Made by a program: the position numbers and the translations under genes. A stretch of 63,691 nt of DNA from Paracoccaceae bacterium. Lineage in GTDB: Bacteria > Pseudomonadota > Alphaproteobacteria > Rhodobacterales > Rhodobacteraceae. Where the stretch lies: contig JASJAR010000040.1 of assembly GCA_030066905.1 (NCBI GenBank), forward strand, positions 1-63,691. Direction: 5' to 3'. The notes under the pieces are model-generated. The model had not been told where the DNA came from. It made no database searches and saw only the letters and a program-made list of their open reading frames with translations. The number at the start of each line of letters is the position of its first letter. Positions within the stretch are counted from its first letter, which is position 1. Below, piece after piece: positions 42,959-53,382 of the stretch.

Positions 42959-43855
42959 ATGGCAGAGGCAAGGGCGGAGCGGAGAGGTCTGGGCCGGGGG
43001 CTTTCGGCCCTGATGGCCGATGTGGGCACGACAAGCGCGGATGCCGACGCTCCGGCGGCGGACCGGCCGCGTCCGGCAGACCGCATGGTCGCCATCGAGC
43101 GGCTGCATCCGAACCCCGACCAGCCGAGGCGGCATTTCGACGGCCCTTCGCTGGCCGAGCTCGCCGAGAGCATTGCTGCGCGCGGCATCATCCAGCCGCT
43201 GATCGTGCGCGCCCATCCGGCGAAGGACGGAGAGTTCGAGATCGTTGCCGGCGAGCGGCGTTGGCGTGCGGCACAGAAGGCGAAGCTCCACGAAGTCCCC
43301 GTCGTTCTGCGCGCCTTCACCGATACCGAGGTGCTCGAGGTGGCGATCATCGAGAACATCCAGCGGTCGGACCTCAACCCGGTCGAGGAGGCGCAGGGAT
43401 ACCGGCAACTCATCGACCGTTTCGGTCATACCCAGGAACAGATGGCCGAAGCGCTGGGTAAGAGCCGCAGCCACATCGCAAACGCCATGCGTCTGCTGAC
43501 GCTGCCCGAAGACGTGATCTCGCATCTTCAAGACGGCAGCCTGACCGCAGGTCATGCCCGCGCGCTGATCACTTCCGCGGACCCTTCTGGGCTGGCCCGT
43601 CAGGTTATCTCAAAGGGCCTCAGCGTTCGGGAAACGGAGCGGCTGGCCAAGGCGGGGGCGGTCAAACCCAATCTCGACCGGGCGCCGATTGCCGAGAAGG
43701 ATGCCGATACCCGGGCGCTCGAAGCCGATCTTTCGGCGGCGTTGGGCCTCAAGGTATCGGTTGACGACAAAGGCGGAAGCGGCGTCGTGGCGATCAGGTA
43801 TCGGTCGCTTGAGGAGCTCGACGACCTTTGTGCAAAGCTCTCGGCGGTGCGTTGA
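42959..43855 (+). CDS. parB: Chromosome partitioning protein ParB (Spo0J)
   Basis: ParB binds parS, spreads along DNA as a CTP-fuelled clamp and is moved by ParA. The 298-residue protein has RGLGRGLSALMADVG at the start (the ParA-stimulating tail), the IIQPLIVRAHP and VAGERRWRAAQKAK CTP-binding motifs (GERR), ENIQRSDLNPVEEAQGYRQL, the helix-turn-helix MAEALGKSRSHIANAMRLL and a C-terminal dimerisation region. Both parS sites in the window lie just upstream in the same cluster. Confidence 0.97.
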   Translation: MAEARAERRGLGRGLSALMADVGTTSADADAPAADRPRPADRMVAIERLHPNPDQPRRHFDGPSLAELAESIAARGIIQPLIVRAHPAKDGEFEIVAGERRWRAAQKAKLHEVPVVLRAFTDTEVLEVAIIENIQRSDLNPVEEAQGYRQLIDRFGHTQEQMAEALGKSRSHIANAMRLLTLPEDVISHLQDGSLTAGHARALITSADPSGLARQVISKGLSVRETERLAKAGAVKPNLDRAPIAEKDADTRALEADLSAALGLKVSVDDKGGSGVVAIRYRSLEELDDLCAKLSAVR

Positions 43856-44057
43856 GGCGTCACCCAAAGGGCTGTGGCCGGGACAGCCGGTAGGCACCGA
43901 AACCCGCCCCGGACATGATCCGGAGCCCAAAGCCGGTGGAGCGCCAAGCCAGGCGGTGACCCCGGACCAGCCCGGACGGATCGCGGGAAAACCGCCTCTT
44001 TTCAATAGAATGCACGAACCTCGATCGTTGCTCGCCCCCTCTCGAAACCATGTACCG
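43856..44057. other. 202-bp convergent intergenic region, parB-hemW
   Basis: It separates the ends of parB and hemW. I see one modest hairpin (GGCTGT/ACAGCC near 43870-43892) and no convincing ORF or terminator with a T-run. Confidence 0.4.
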
Positions 44058-45203
44058 TCAGGTAAGAAGCTCACGTAAGACCGCATTGAGAAGCGGACGA
44101 CCGGCGGGCGTGACCCGCAAGCGGTCTTTGTCGGGTTCAATCCAGCCGTCTGCCCGGAGCTGCGAGACCCGGTCTTGGTCGAGACCCTCGAGTTGGTCGA
44201 GCCCGATGCCCTCGACGAGCCGCAGGCCCATCATCAGCCGTTCCTCTAACTGTTCGGTTGCCGGGATTCCCTCGCGCAGCACTTCACCGCTGCCCCGTGT
44301 TCGGACCGCATCGAGCCATGCGCCGGGCGCGCGGGCGGCTTCGGTGGCGACACGCTGGCCTCCGACGGTAATCCGCCCATGGGCACCCGGGCCGATGCCC
44401 GCATAATCGCCGCTCCGCCAGTAAATCAGATTGTGCATACATTCCGCGCCCGAACGCGCATGGTTCGACGTCTCGTAGGCCGGCCGGCCCGCCGCCTCCG
44501 TCATGGCTTGTGTCACTTCGAACATCTCTGCCCCGAGGTCGTCAGAGGCAAGGCCCCGAAGGCGGCCGCGCGCGAAACGCTCGCCGAATGCCGTTCCGGG
44601 TTCGATGGTGAGCTGATAGAGCGAGAGGTGGTCGGTGCCGACCGCCAGCGCCTCTGCGAGCTCAGCCTCCCAAGCGGAAAGGGACTGGTGCTGGCGGGCA
44701 TAGATGAGGTCGAAGCTCACCCGGTCGAAGTTTGCCATCGCGATGTCGAGGGCGGCTCGGGCCTCGGCGGCGGTATGAAGTCGGCCGAGGGCGCGGAGGG
44801 CGGTGTCGTCGAGGGCCTGGACGCCGAGGGACACCCGGTTCACCCCGGCAGTACGGTAACCCAGGAAGCGGCCGGTTTCGACCGAGCTCGGATTGGCTTC
44901 CAAGGTTGTTTCCAAGGCATTCGAGGGAGAAAACGCCTCCGTCGCGGCATCGACGATCGCGCCAACTGTAGCCGCGTCCATGAGGCTCGGCGTGCCGCCG
45001 CCGAAAAAGATGCTCGTCAGCGGCCTCCTGCCGAGTTCGGCGCCGACACGGTACACCTCGGAGACCAGTGCCTGACGCCAGGCAGTCTCGTCCACGGCGG
45101 CGGCGACATGGGAATTGAAGTCGCAGTAGGGGCATTTCGACTGGCAGAACGGCCAGTGGACGTAAAGGCCGAAGCCGGCCGCCTGCCAGGGTTCAGCGGC
45201 CAA
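44058..45203 (-). CDS. hemW: Heme chaperone HemW (radical SAM)
   Basis: HemW binds heme and inserts it into respiratory enzymes; it resembles HemN but is not coproporphyrinogen dehydrogenase. The radical SAM cysteines lie in [11 protein letters not shown] (CxxxCxxC with the HemW-type context), with GGTPSL and the [10 protein letters not shown] motif following. The best start is TTG at 45203, which overlaps the end of rdgB by 11 bases, giving about 381 residues; an open frame further upstream has no conserved sequence. The HNxxYW motif (MHNLIYWR) is present. It follows rdgB and rph on the minus strand, a common trio. Confidence 0.92.
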   Translation of the reverse strand: MAAEPWQAAGFGLYVHWPFCQSKCPYCDFNSHVAAAVDETAWRQALVSEVYRVGAELGRRPLTSIFFGGGTPSLMDAATVGAIVDAATEAFSPSNALETTLEANPSSVETGRFLGYRTAGVNRVSLGVQALDDTALRALGRLHTAAEARAALDIAMANFDRVSFDLIYARQHQSLSAWEAELAEALAVGTDHLSLYQLTIEPGTAFGERFARGRLRGLASDDLGAEMFEVTQAMTEAAGRPAYETSNHARSGAECMHNLIYWRSGDYAGIGPGAHGRITVGGQRVATEAARAPGAWLDAVRTRGSGEVLREGIPATEQLEERLMMGLRLVEGIGLDQLEGLDQDRVSQLRADGWIEPDKDRLRVTPAGRPLLNAVLRELLT

Positions 45204-45801
45204 GGGCGGCCACGAGCTTTCCGAAGGCGTCGGCGCGGTGGGAGCGGCGATTTTTCTCCCAGCGATCCATCTCTCCGAAGGTGATGTCGAACCCCTCCGG
45301 CTGGAAGATCGGATCGTAGCCGTGACCTTGGTCGCCGCGCATCGGCCATACGATCTGACCTTCCGCCCGTCCTTCGAAAACCTCGTCATGGCCGTCGGGC
45401 CAGGCGAGGACAAGGGTTGCCCGGAACCGCGCCGGAAAGGGCGGCTCGGCACCACTTGCCTGAATGGCCTCCCAGGTGCGGGTCATCGCCAGAGCAAAGT
45501 CGCGGCCCTCGGGCGTTTCGGCCCAATCGGCGGTGTAGACGCCGGGGGCCCCGCCAAGGGCGTCGATCTCAATCCCCGAATCGTCGGCCAGCGCCGGCAG
45601 GCCGGTGGCTCCGGCGGCGGCATGGGCCTTGATCCGCGCATTCTCAACAAAGGTTGTGCCGGTCTCTTCGGGTTCGGGCAGTCCGTGCGACCTGGCCGAT
45701 GTCACCGAGATACCGAGCGGCTCCATCAGCGCGGCGATTTCCTCGAGCTTTCCCGCGTTGTGGGTCGCGACGAGAAGCGTGTCGCCGTCAAACCGTCTCA
45801 C
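45193..45801 (-). CDS. rdgB: XTP/dITP pyrophosphatase (RdgB/HAM1)
   Basis: RdgB removes XTP, dITP and other non-canonical purine nucleotides from the pool. The 202-residue protein starts [20 protein letters not shown], with the substrate-binding [31 protein letters not shown] and [20 protein letters not shown]. It overlaps rph by four bases at its start and hemW at its end, so rph-rdgB-hemW is one leftward operon. Confidence 0.97.
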   Translation of the reverse strand: MRRFDGDTLLVATHNAGKLEEIAALMEPLGISVTSARSHGLPEPEETGTTFVENARIKAHAAAGATGLPALADDSGIEIDALGGAPGVYTADWAETPEGRDFALAMTRTWEAIQASGAEPPFPARFRATLVLAWPDGHDEVFEGRAEGQIVWPMRGDQGHGYDPIFQPEGFDITFGEMDRWEKNRRSHRADAFGKLVAALGR

Positions 45802-46511
45802 CGGCCCGTCGCTCCCTTCTGGGCGGCCACGAGGTCGGCGGTGCCTGCTGCCGCTAGATCCATGAGTGCGGCAAGCTCGTCGCGCGAAAAGGTCGAGCCT
45901 TCGGCCGACATCTGCACCTCGACAAGGCGGGCGCCGCCCGTCATCACGAAATTACCGTCGACCCCGGCCTCGCTGTCCTCTGGGTAGTCGAGGTCGAGGA
46001 TCGTCTGGCCGGCATAGACCCCGCAGGAGACAGCGGCGACATGGTCGGTGATCGGGTCGGAGAGAATGTCGCCAGCCTTCATCAGCCGGTCCACCGCCAG
46101 CCTCAGCGCCACCCAGCCGCCGGTGATCGCCGCACAGCGGGTGCCCCCGTCGGCCTGGATCACGTCGCAATCGATGGTGATCATTCGTTCGCCCATCGCC
46201 ACACGGTCCACCCCGGCGCGCAGGGCACGCCCGATAAGCCTTTGGATTTCCTGAGTTCTCCCGGACTGACCGTTCTTTGCCTCGCGCCGCATCCGCGTGT
46301 GGGTCGCGCGCGGGAGCATACCGTACTCAGCCGTTACCCAGCCGAGGCCGGAATTCTTCATCCAGGGCGGCACCTTTTCCTCGACGCTCGCGGTGCAGAG
46401 CACATGCGTATCGCCGCAGCGGATCACGCAAGATCCTTCGGCATGCCGCGTCACGCCCGTCTCAATGGAGACCGGGCGCATTTCGTTCGTCGCTCTGCCG
46501 GATGGCCGCAT
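45798..46511 (-). CDS. rph: Ribonuclease PH
   Basis: RNase PH trims the 3' ends of tRNA precursors by phosphorolysis. The 237-residue protein has [51 protein letters not shown], and [16 protein letters not shown] with the catalytic and phosphate-binding residues. The start ATG at 46511 follows GAGGAG; an upstream in-frame start adds a non-conserved tail. It is divergent from hrcA, with 100 bases between the starts. Confidence 0.97.
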   Translation of the reverse strand: MRPSGRATNEMRPVSIETGVTRHAEGSCVIRCGDTHVLCTASVEEKVPPWMKNSGLGWVTAEYGMLPRATHTRMRREAKNGQSGRTQEIQRLIGRALRAGVDRVAMGERMITIDCDVIQADGGTRCAAITGGWVALRLAVDRLMKAGDILSDPITDHVAAVSCGVYAGQTILDLDYPEDSEAGVDGNFVMTGGARLVEVQMSAEGSTFSRDELAALMDLAAAGTADLVAAQKGATGR

Positions 46512-46572
46512 GGAGGTTCTCCTCGGATCTGCCCGCCCCATAGCGGGGCCCGGCCCCGGGAGGCAACCCCGA

Positions 46573-46601
46573 TTGACGCGGGCCACGTCGGGCACTTATC
46601 T
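46573..46601 (+). promoter_or_regulatory. Strong promoter immediately upstream of hrcA
   Basis: TTGACG (46573-46578) and TTATCT (46596-46601) are separated by exactly 17 bases. Transcription would start about 46608, three or four bases before the hrcA ATG at 46612. No CIRCE-type inverted repeat is seen between rph and hrcA. Confidence 0.65.
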
Positions 46602-46611
46602 GCGGTTTGCC

Positions 46612-47676
46612 ATGAACGAGGGAACGCCCAGCCTCACGGAACTGAACGAGCGGAGCCGCGAGGTTTTCCGGCGGGTCGTCCAGGCCTATCTCGACTCCGG
46701 CGGACCGGTCGGCTCGCGCACCCTGACGCGCACCATGTCCGAACGCGTCTCGGCGGCGACAATTCGCAACGTGATGCAGGATCTCGAACTGATGGGGCTC
46801 CTCGGCAGCCCCCATGTCTCCGCCGGCCGGGTGCCGACCCAGGCAGGCCTGAGGATGTTTGTCGACGGCCTTCTCGAGGTCGGCGACGTCGAAGACACCG
46901 ACCGCGAGCGCATCGACAAGACCCTCGGCACCAACGAAGGCGATGTCGGCACGTTGCTCGACCGGGTTGGGTCGGCCCTGTCGGGCGCAACCCAAGGCGC
47001 GAGCCTCGTACTGGCCCCGAAATACGAAGCCCCGATCAAGCATATCGAGTTCGTGTCCCTTGCCCCCGACCGCGCCCTCGTCGTTCTGGTGTTCGCCGAT
47101 GGCCATGTCGAGAACCGGGTCTTTCACCCGCCGTTGGGACAAACGCCGGCCTCCATGCGCGAAGCCGCGAACTTCCTCAATGCCATCGCCGAGGGCCACA
47201 CGCTGTCGGAGCTTTCCGATGTCATCTCCCGCGAGATCGCGATCCGGAAGCGAGAACTCGACACCCTGGCGCGCGATCTCGTCGAAACCGGTCAGGCAAT
47301 CTGGGAAAACGAGGGCCAACCCCATGAACGGCTGATCGTGCGGGGGCGGTCGAATCTCCTCTCCGAAGGCGCCGAAAGTGCGGATCTGGAGCGCATTCGG
47401 ACGCTCTTTGACGACCTCGAACGCAAGCGCGACATTGCCGAATTCCTCGATCTCACCCAGGAAGGCGAGGGCGTGCGGATATTTATTGGCTCGGAGAACA
47501 AGTTGTTCTCACTTTCCGGTTCCTCTCTGGTGGTGTCACCTTATATGAACTCGGATCGCAAGATCATCGGCGCGGTGGGCGTGATCGGCCCCACCCGCCT
47601 CAATTACGGACGGATCGTGCCCATCGTCGACTACACGGCGCAACTCGTGGGGCGCATTCTGTCTGACCGCGGCTGA
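46612..47676 (+). CDS. hrcA: Heat-inducible transcription repressor HrcA
   Basis: HrcA represses groESL-type operons through the CIRCE element. The 354-residue protein has the N-terminal winged helix-turn-helix (VSAATIRNVMQDLELMGLLG) and the GAF-like domain with LVFADGHVENRVFHPP and the HERLIVRGRSNLLSE block. The start at 46612 has no ribosome site and lies only a few bases after the promoter, suggesting a near-leaderless message. It is directly followed by grpE, the usual gene pair. Confidence 0.96.
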   Translation: MNEGTPSLTELNERSREVFRRVVQAYLDSGGPVGSRTLTRTMSERVSAATIRNVMQDLELMGLLGSPHVSAGRVPTQAGLRMFVDGLLEVGDVEDTDRERIDKTLGTNEGDVGTLLDRVGSALSGATQGASLVLAPKYEAPIKHIEFVSLAPDRALVVLVFADGHVENRVFHPPLGQTPASMREAANFLNAIAEGHTLSELSDVISREIAIRKRELDTLARDLVETGQAIWENEGQPHERLIVRGRSNLLSEGAESADLERIRTLFDDLERKRDIAEFLDLTQEGEGVRIFIGSENKLFSLSGSSLVVSPYMNSDRKIIGAVGVIGPTRLNYGRIVPIVDYTAQLVGRILSDRG

Positions 47677-47689
47677 TGGATGGCAAAGA

Positions 47690-48280
47690 ATGACTGAGGC
47701 GAAAAAGCAAGACGACGACGATATCACGATGCACGACCCGGTGGCGGAAGCTGCACCGGACCCGGCCCCCGAACCGGTGGACGAGGTCGATGTCGAGGAA
47801 GACCTCGGAGATGTCATCGAGCGGCTGACCAACGAGCGCGACGAGATGCGCGACCGGTTCATGCGGGCGCTGGCGGATGCCGAGAACGCCCGCAAGCGGG
47901 GCGAGCGTGACCGGCGCGAGGCGGAGCAATACGGCGGGGCGAAGCTGTCGCGCGATCTGTTGCCTGTGTTCGACAACATGAAACGCGCGCTCGAAACCGT
48001 GGCCGACGAGCAGAAGGAAGTCGCGGGCGCGTTGATCGAGGGCGTGGAGCTGACGATGAAGGAGCTTGTGAACATCTTTAAGAAGCATGGAATCGAGCCT
48101 GTTTCGCCTGAAATCGGCGACAAGTTCGACCCACAGCTTCACCAGGCGATGTTCGAAGCGCCCGTTCCGGGTACGAAGGCAGGCGACGTCATCCAGGTGA
48201 TGGCCGATGGGTTCATCCTCCACGACCGGCTGTTGCGCCCGGCTCAGGTCGGAGTGAGTTCGACGCCGGCGGAAGGCTGA
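47690..48280 (+). CDS. grpE: Nucleotide exchange factor GrpE
   Basis: GrpE releases ADP from DnaK. The 196-residue protein begins with an acidic disordered segment, then the long dimerising helix (LTNERDEMRDRFMRALADAE) and the beta domain with GDKFDPQLHQAMFEAPVPG and FILHDRLLRPAQVGVS. It lies 13 bases after hrcA. A possible hairpin terminator (48289-48309) follows before the convergent mutS. Confidence 0.96.
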   Translation: MTEAKKQDDDDITMHDPVAEAAPDPAPEPVDEVDVEEDLGDVIERLTNERDEMRDRFMRALADAENARKRGERDRREAEQYGGAKLSRDLLPVFDNMKRALETVADEQKEVAGALIEGVELTMKELVNIFKKHGIEPVSPEIGDKFDPQLHQAMFEAPVPGTKAGDVIQVMADGFILHDRLLRPAQVGVSSTPAEG

Positions 48281-48286
48281 GGAACC

Positions 48287-48311
48287 CCGCCCCAGGCTTG
48301 ACCCGGGGCCT
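48287..48311. repeat. REP-like palindrome, copy 2
   Basis: GCCCC (48289-48293) pairs with GGGGC (48305-48309) around an 11-base loop. It resembles, in reverse, the palindrome at 7095-7113. It lies between convergent grpE and mutS and may work as a bidirectional terminator despite lacking a T-run. Confidence 0.4.
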
Positions 48312-48345
48312 CTTGCTACAGGGAACTGCCCATCGAGGTCCCGGA

Positions 48346-50982
48346 TCACGTCCGCGGCGGGGTCTCCTCCGATTTCAGCCGATAGATCAGGTCCAGCGCC
48401 TCGCGGGGGCTGAGATCGTCGGGGTTTATCTGCGCCAGCAGCGTGTCGGCGGCTGAGGGTTTCGCCGGCGGCGGGGTCGGCGCGGCGGAGAAGAGCGGCA
48501 GGTCCTCCGCGAAACCCGTTGCCGCTTTGGGGCCGGTTTCGAGCGAGGAAAGGAGATCGCGGGCGCGAGCGATGACTGCCGATGGGAGCCCCGCCAGCCG
48601 CGCCACCTGTACCCCATAGGAGCGATCCGCCGCGCCCTGACGCACCTCGTGGAGAAAGATCACCTCGTCCTCCCATTCCTTGACCGCCACATGGGCCGCC
48701 GTTAGGCCACCCAGCCGCTCGGTAAGCGCGCCGAGTTCGTGGTAATGGGTCGCGAAAAGCGCCCTTGTGCGGTTGACCTCGTGAAGATGCTCAAGTGTGG
48801 CCCAGGCGATGGAGAGCCCATCATAGGTGGCGGTGCCCCGACCAATTTCGTCGAGGATGACGAGGGCGTTTTCGTCTGCCTGATTGAGGATCGCGGCCGT
48901 TTCGACCATTTCGACCATGAAGGTCGAGCGGCCCCGAGCGAGGTCGTCGGCGGCTCCGACACGGCTGAAAAGCTGGGTGATGAGGCCAATATGGGCCGAG
49001 GCCGCGGGCACGTAGGACCCAGCTTGCGCGAGAACCGCGATCAGGGCGTTCTGCCGGAGGAAGGTGGATTTCCCCGCCATGTTGGGTCCGGTGACGAGCC
49101 AGATGTCGGCGCCGTCTGACCCATCCGACAGCGCGCAATCGTTGGCGATGAAACGCTCGCCAAGGTGGTCGAGGGCGGCTTCGACAACCGGGTGACGGCC
49201 GGCTTCGATCTCGAAGGCGCGGCCGTCGTCGACGCTCGGGCGGCACCAATTGCGAGCCTCGGCGAGATGGGAAAGGGCGGCGGCAACGTCAAGCTCGGCC
49301 AACGCGGCGGCGACGGCCTGAAGCGACGCGCCGGCATCGAGGATCTCCGCTTTCAGGCTGGAATAGAGACGAAGTTCGATTGCAAGCGCCCGGTCGGCGG
49401 CCGAGAGGATTTTCGTTTCCAGTTCGGCAAGCTCGGTGGTTGTGAAGCGCAGGGCATTGGCGGTGGTCTGGCGGTGGGAAAAGGTCTCGTTGAGGGGTGG
49501 CGAGAGCATTCTATCGCCGTGTGTGGCGGTGACCTCGATGAAATAGCCCAGCACGTTGTTGTGCTTGATCTTGAGCGAAGCGATCCCCGTCGCCTCGACG
49601 TATGATCTTTGAAGACCCGCAATGACGCCTCGGCTTTCGTCGCGGAGCCGGCGCGCCGCGTCGAGGTCTTCATCGACGCCTTCGGCGATGAAGCCGCCGT
49701 CGCGGGCGAGGTGGCCCGGTTCGTCCACAAGGGCGCATTCGAGCCGTTCGCGGAGAGCTTCCTGGCCCCCGAGGGCGGCAAGCGCGTCGGAGATGCGTTC
49801 GGGCCAGCCGGTGCCGGTGGCCTCGGCGATCTCCGAAGCCGCGCCGAGGGCGTTGCGGATCGCGGCGAGGTCGCGCGGGCCGCCCCGGTCGAGCGCGAGG
49901 CGGGAAAGGGCACGTTCGACGTCGGGCACGTTGCGGAGGGCTACGCGGATGGCCGCGGCCTCGTCCCGGCGGGCGAGCATCGCTTCCACCCCGTCGAGGC
50001 GGCCCGTGATCTCGCCCGTGTCGCGGGACGGGCTGGCGATGCGGCGCTCAAGGAGCCGCGCCCCGGCGGCGGTGACTGTGCGGTCGATGGTGGCGATGAG
50101 CGAGCCCTCGCGGCCGCCGGAAAGCTTCTGGGTGAGTTCGAGGTTGCGCCGCGTGGCCGCGTCGATGGCCATGGACGCGCCCTGGGCTTCACGCTTGGGG
50201 GGCTGGAGGCGGGGAACGGCACCTTTTTGCGTCAATACGATATAATCGACCAGCGCCCCGAGGGCGGCGCATTCGGGGCGGCTGAAGCTGCCGAACCCGT
50301 CGAGAGAGGAGACGCCAAAGGTCTCGCAGAGCCGCCGTTCGGCCGCGGTCGACTCAAAAGAATTGCCGAAAAGCGGGGTGGGGGCCGCGCCGGCTTCAGC
50401 GATGGTCTCCGTCCAGGTCGAGAAGAGCCTTTCGGGCAAGAGCACTTCGCGGGGGGCGAGCCGGGCGAGTTCCGCGGCAACGCCGGCTTCGGTCGTTTCG
50501 GTCACCCGAAGCTCGCCGGTGGAGATGTCGCTCCAGGCCAATGCGAACGTGCCGCGCACTTCCGAAAGCGCGCAGAGGTAGTTGTGCTGGCGCGGCGCGA
50601 GGAGGCTTTCCTCGGTGAGCGTGCCCGGCGTGACCACCCGCACGACCTCCCGGCGCACCACCGCTTTCGATCCGCGTTTCTTCGCCTCCGCCGGGTCCTC
50701 GGTCTGTTCGCAGACGGCCACGCGGAAGCCCTTGCGGATGAGTGTGAGGAGGTAGGCTTCGGCGGCATGGACCGGCACGCCGCACATCGCGATGTCTTCG
50801 CCCAGATGCTTGCCGCGTTTGGTGAGGGCGATGTCGAGCGCCTCGGACGCCTTGACCGCATCGTCGAAGAACAGTTCGTAGAAATCGCCCATCCGGTAGA
50901 ACAGAAGATCGTCTGGATGCGCGGCTTTGATCTCAAGGTATTGCGCCATCATCGGCGTGACGGTCGATTTGGCCATGTTCAT
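48346..50982 (-). CDS. mutS: DNA mismatch repair protein MutS
   Basis: MutS recognises mismatches and starts repair with MutL. The 878-residue protein carries the mismatch-binding [13 protein letters not shown] (FxE wedge) near residue 35, the lever domains, Walker [18 protein letters not shown] near 650, and the [19 protein letters not shown] and THYHELGAL motifs. The start is either ATG at 50982 or a GTG six bases upstream; GGGGGTG precedes. A 505-codon plus-strand frame covers part of it and is a shadow. It is divergent from maeB. Confidence 0.97.
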   Translation of the reverse strand: MNMAKSTVTPMMAQYLEIKAAHPDDLLFYRMGDFYELFFDDAVKASEALDIALTKRGKHLGEDIAMCGVPVHAAEAYLLTLIRKGFRVAVCEQTEDPAEAKKRGSKAVVRREVVRVVTPGTLTEESLLAPRQHNYLCALSEVRGTFALAWSDISTGELRVTETTEAGVAAELARLAPREVLLPERLFSTWTETIAEAGAAPTPLFGNSFESTAAERRLCETFGVSSLDGFGSFSRPECAALGALVDYIVLTQKGAVPRLQPPKREAQGASMAIDAATRRNLELTQKLSGGREGSLIATIDRTVTAAGARLLERRIASPSRDTGEITGRLDGVEAMLARRDEAAAIRVALRNVPDVERALSRLALDRGGPRDLAAIRNALGAASEIAEATGTGWPERISDALAALGGQEALRERLECALVDEPGHLARDGGFIAEGVDEDLDAARRLRDESRGVIAGLQRSYVEATGIASLKIKHNNVLGYFIEVTATHGDRMLSPPLNETFSHRQTTANALRFTTTELAELETKILSAADRALAIELRLYSSLKAEILDAGASLQAVAAALAELDVAAALSHLAEARNWCRPSVDDGRAFEIEAGRHPVVEAALDHLGERFIANDCALSDGSDGADIWLVTGPNMAGKSTFLRQNALIAVLAQAGSYVPAASAHIGLITQLFSRVGAADDLARGRSTFMVEMVETAAILNQADENALVILDEIGRGTATYDGLSIAWATLEHLHEVNRTRALFATHYHELGALTERLGGLTAAHVAVKEWEDEVIFLHEVRQGAADRSYGVQVARLAGLPSAVIARARDLLSSLETGPKAATGFAEDLPLFSAAPTPPPAKPSAADTLLAQINPDDLSPREALDLIYRLKSEETPPRT

Positions 50983-51123
50983 CGGCACACCCCCAGATGT
51001 GGTGGTCTACCTTACGCCGAACGCCCTATCTTCGAAAGCCCCCCGCGCCGGAAAAGAACCGCGTTGAAGCCCCGCAAGGGGGCGGCTAAGCGGTGGGCCG
51101 CCGCAGACCCCGGGGAGGAACCG

Positions 51124-53379
51124 ATGCCGGACCGCAAACTCACGCGCGAGGACGCGCTGGCGTTTCACATGCACCCGAGCCCGGGGAAATTCGAGATCAA
51201 CGCGACGGTGCCGATGACCACCCAGCGGGATCTGAGCCTCGCCTATTCCCCCGGTGTCGCGGTGCCTTGCGAGGAGATCGCGGCGAACCCCGAGACGGCT
51301 TACGATTACACCAACAAGGGCAACCTCGTCGCGGTGATCTCGAACGGCACGGCCGTGCTCGGCCTCGGCAATCTCGGGGCGCTGGGCTCGAAGCCGGTGA
51401 TGGAGGGCAAATCGGTGCTCTTCAAGCGCTTCGCCGATGTGAACTCCATCGATATCGAGCTCGACACCGAGGATGTCGACGCCTTCTGCCAGGCGGTGAA
51501 GCTCATGGGGCCGACCTTCGGGGGGATCAACCTCGAAGACATCAAGGCGCCCGAATGTTTCATGATCGAGAGCCGTCTGAAGGAGGAGATGGACATCCCC
51601 GTCTTCCATGACGACCAGCATGGAACGGCGGTGATCTGTGCCGCGGGGCTCATCAACGCGCTTCACATCTCGAAAAAGAAGATCGAGGACGTGAAAATCG
51701 TCCTCAATGGGGCCGGGGCAGCGGGGATCGCCTGTATCGAGCTTCTGAAGTCCATGGGCGCGCGCCACGACAATTGTATCGTCTGCGACACCAAAGGCGT
51801 CATCTACCAGGGTCGCACCGAGGGGATGAACCAGTGGAAGTCGGCCCATGCGGTGACGACCGATCTGCGCTCGCTCGACGAGGCGATGAAGGGGGCGGAT
51901 GTGTTCCTCGGCGTCTCCGTCAAAGGCGCGGTGACACCGGAAATGGTCTCTAATATGGCGGAAAACCCCGTTATCTTCGCCATGGCGAACCCCGACCCCG
52001 AGATCACCCCCGAAGAGGCTCATGCGGTGCGCGAGGATGCGATCGTGGCCACGGGGCGGTCGGATTACCCCAACCAGGTCAACAACGTTCTGGGCTTTCC
52101 CTACCTCTTCCGGGGGGCGCTCGACATCCATGCCCGCGCGATCAACGACGAGATGAAGATCGCCTGCGCCCATGCGCTGGCAAAGCTTGCCCGCGAGGAC
52201 GTGCCCGACGAGGTGGCGATGGCCTACGGCCGCAAGCTCACCTTCGGGCGGGATTACATCATCCCGACCCCGTTCGACCCACGGCTCATTCACCGGGTCC
52301 CGACGGCGGTGGCGAAGGCGGGGATCGAGACCGGGGCCGCCCGCCGCCCGATTATCGATTTCGAGGCCTATGAACAGGCGCTGAAAGCGCGGATGGACCC
52401 GACGGCGAACATCCTGCGGTCGATCAACACCCGGGCCCGGGCGAAACAGGCGCGGATGATCTTTGCCGAAGGCGACGACAGCCGGGTGCTGCGGGCAGCC
52501 GTGGCTTACGTGCGCGGCGGGATGGGCGATGCGGTGGTCATCGGTCGCGAGGACGATGTGCGCGCGAAACTCGATGCCGAGGGGCTGGGGGACGCTTACG
52601 GCGAGGTCGAGGTCGTCAATGCCGCGAACACCCCCCATTTCGAGACTTACAAGGCGTTTCTCTACGAGCGGCTTCAGCGCCAGGGGCATGACGCGCAGGA
52701 CGTCCACCGGCTTGCCGCGCGCGACCGGCATGTCTTCTCCGCGCTGATGCTCGCCCATGGTCACGGCGATGCGATGGTCACCGGGGCGACGCGGAAATCG
52801 GCCCATGTGCTGGGGCTCATAAACCACGTCTTCGATGCCCGCGCTGAGGATGGGGCCGTGGCGGTGACGGCGGTGCTGCTGAAGGGCCGGGTCGTGCTCA
52901 TCGCCGATACGCTGGTCCATGAATGGCCCGACGAGGACGATCTGGCACTCATCGCGACCCAAGGCGCGAAGGTCGCGCGGATGCTGGGGCTTGAGCCGCG
53001 CGTGGCCTTCGTGTCGTTCTCGACCTTCGGCTATCCGCGCTCGGAGCGGGCCGAGAAGATGCACGGGGCCCCGCGGGTGCTCGACGAGATAGGGGTCGAT
53101 TTCGAATACGAGGGTGACATGACGGTCGATGTGGCGCTCAACATGGAGGCGATGGCGGCCTATCCGTTCTCGCGCCTTTCAGGGCCCGCGAATGTGCTCG
53201 TCGTCCCGGCCCGGCATTCGGCGTCGATTTCGGTGAAGCTCCTTCAGGAGATGGCCGGGGCGACGGTGATCGGGCCGATCCTCACCGGCGTCGACAAGCC
53301 CATTCAGATTTGTTCGTCGGTCTCGACGACGAGCGACATTCTCAACATGGCGGTGCTGGCGGCCAGCGCAATGGAGTGA
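51124..53379 (+). CDS. maeB: NADP-dependent malic enzyme MaeB (with phosphotransacetylase-like domain)
   Basis: MaeB decarboxylates malate to pyruvate with NADP. The 751-residue protein has the malic enzyme domain (NGTAVLGLGNLGALGSKPVM, PVFHDDQHGTAVICAAGLIN with metal-binding Asp residues, LNGAGAAGIACIELL) up to about 430 and a phosphotransacetylase-like domain after it (ANILRSINTRARAKQARMIF, ALMLAHGHGDAMVTGATRKS). The second domain is inactive as a transacetylase and regulatory in this class. The start is ATG at 51124 after GGAGGAA; the open frame continues upstream through the mutS region and is ignored. It precedes a GNAT gene by three bases. Confidence 0.96.
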   Translation: MPDRKLTREDALAFHMHPSPGKFEINATVPMTTQRDLSLAYSPGVAVPCEEIAANPETAYDYTNKGNLVAVISNGTAVLGLGNLGALGSKPVMEGKSVLFKRFADVNSIDIELDTEDVDAFCQAVKLMGPTFGGINLEDIKAPECFMIESRLKEEMDIPVFHDDQHGTAVICAAGLINALHISKKKIEDVKIVLNGAGAAGIACIELLKSMGARHDNCIVCDTKGVIYQGRTEGMNQWKSAHAVTTDLRSLDEAMKGADVFLGVSVKGAVTPEMVSNMAENPVIFAMANPDPEITPEEAHAVREDAIVATGRSDYPNQVNNVLGFPYLFRGALDIHARAINDEMKIACAHALAKLAREDVPDEVAMAYGRKLTFGRDYIIPTPFDPRLIHRVPTAVAKAGIETGAARRPIIDFEAYEQALKARMDPTANILRSINTRARAKQARMIFAEGDDSRVLRAAVAYVRGGMGDAVVIGREDDVRAKLDAEGLGDAYGEVEVVNAANTPHFETYKAFLYERLQRQGHDAQDVHRLAARDRHVFSALMLAHGHGDAMVTGATRKSAHVLGLINHVFDARAEDGAVAVTAVLLKGRVVLIADTLVHEWPDEDDLALIATQGAKVARMLGLEPRVAFVSFSTFGYPRSERAEKMHGAPRVLDEIGVDFEYEGDMTVDVALNMEAMAAYPFSRLSGPANVLVVPARHSASISVKLLQEMAGATVIGPILTGVDKPIQICSSVSTTSDILNMAVLAASAME

Positions 53380-53382
53380 GCG

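Noticed and set aside
49609..51123. Long plus-strand open frame of 505 codons joined to maeB
   Set aside because: It is antisense to mutS, has no family motif, and maeB has a good start and ribosome site at 51124. GC-rich codon use creates such shadow frames.
51007..53064. 685-codon minus-strand frame opposite maeB
   Set aside because: Pure shadow of the maeB codons; low complexity, rich in Arg, Asp and His, no recognisable domain.
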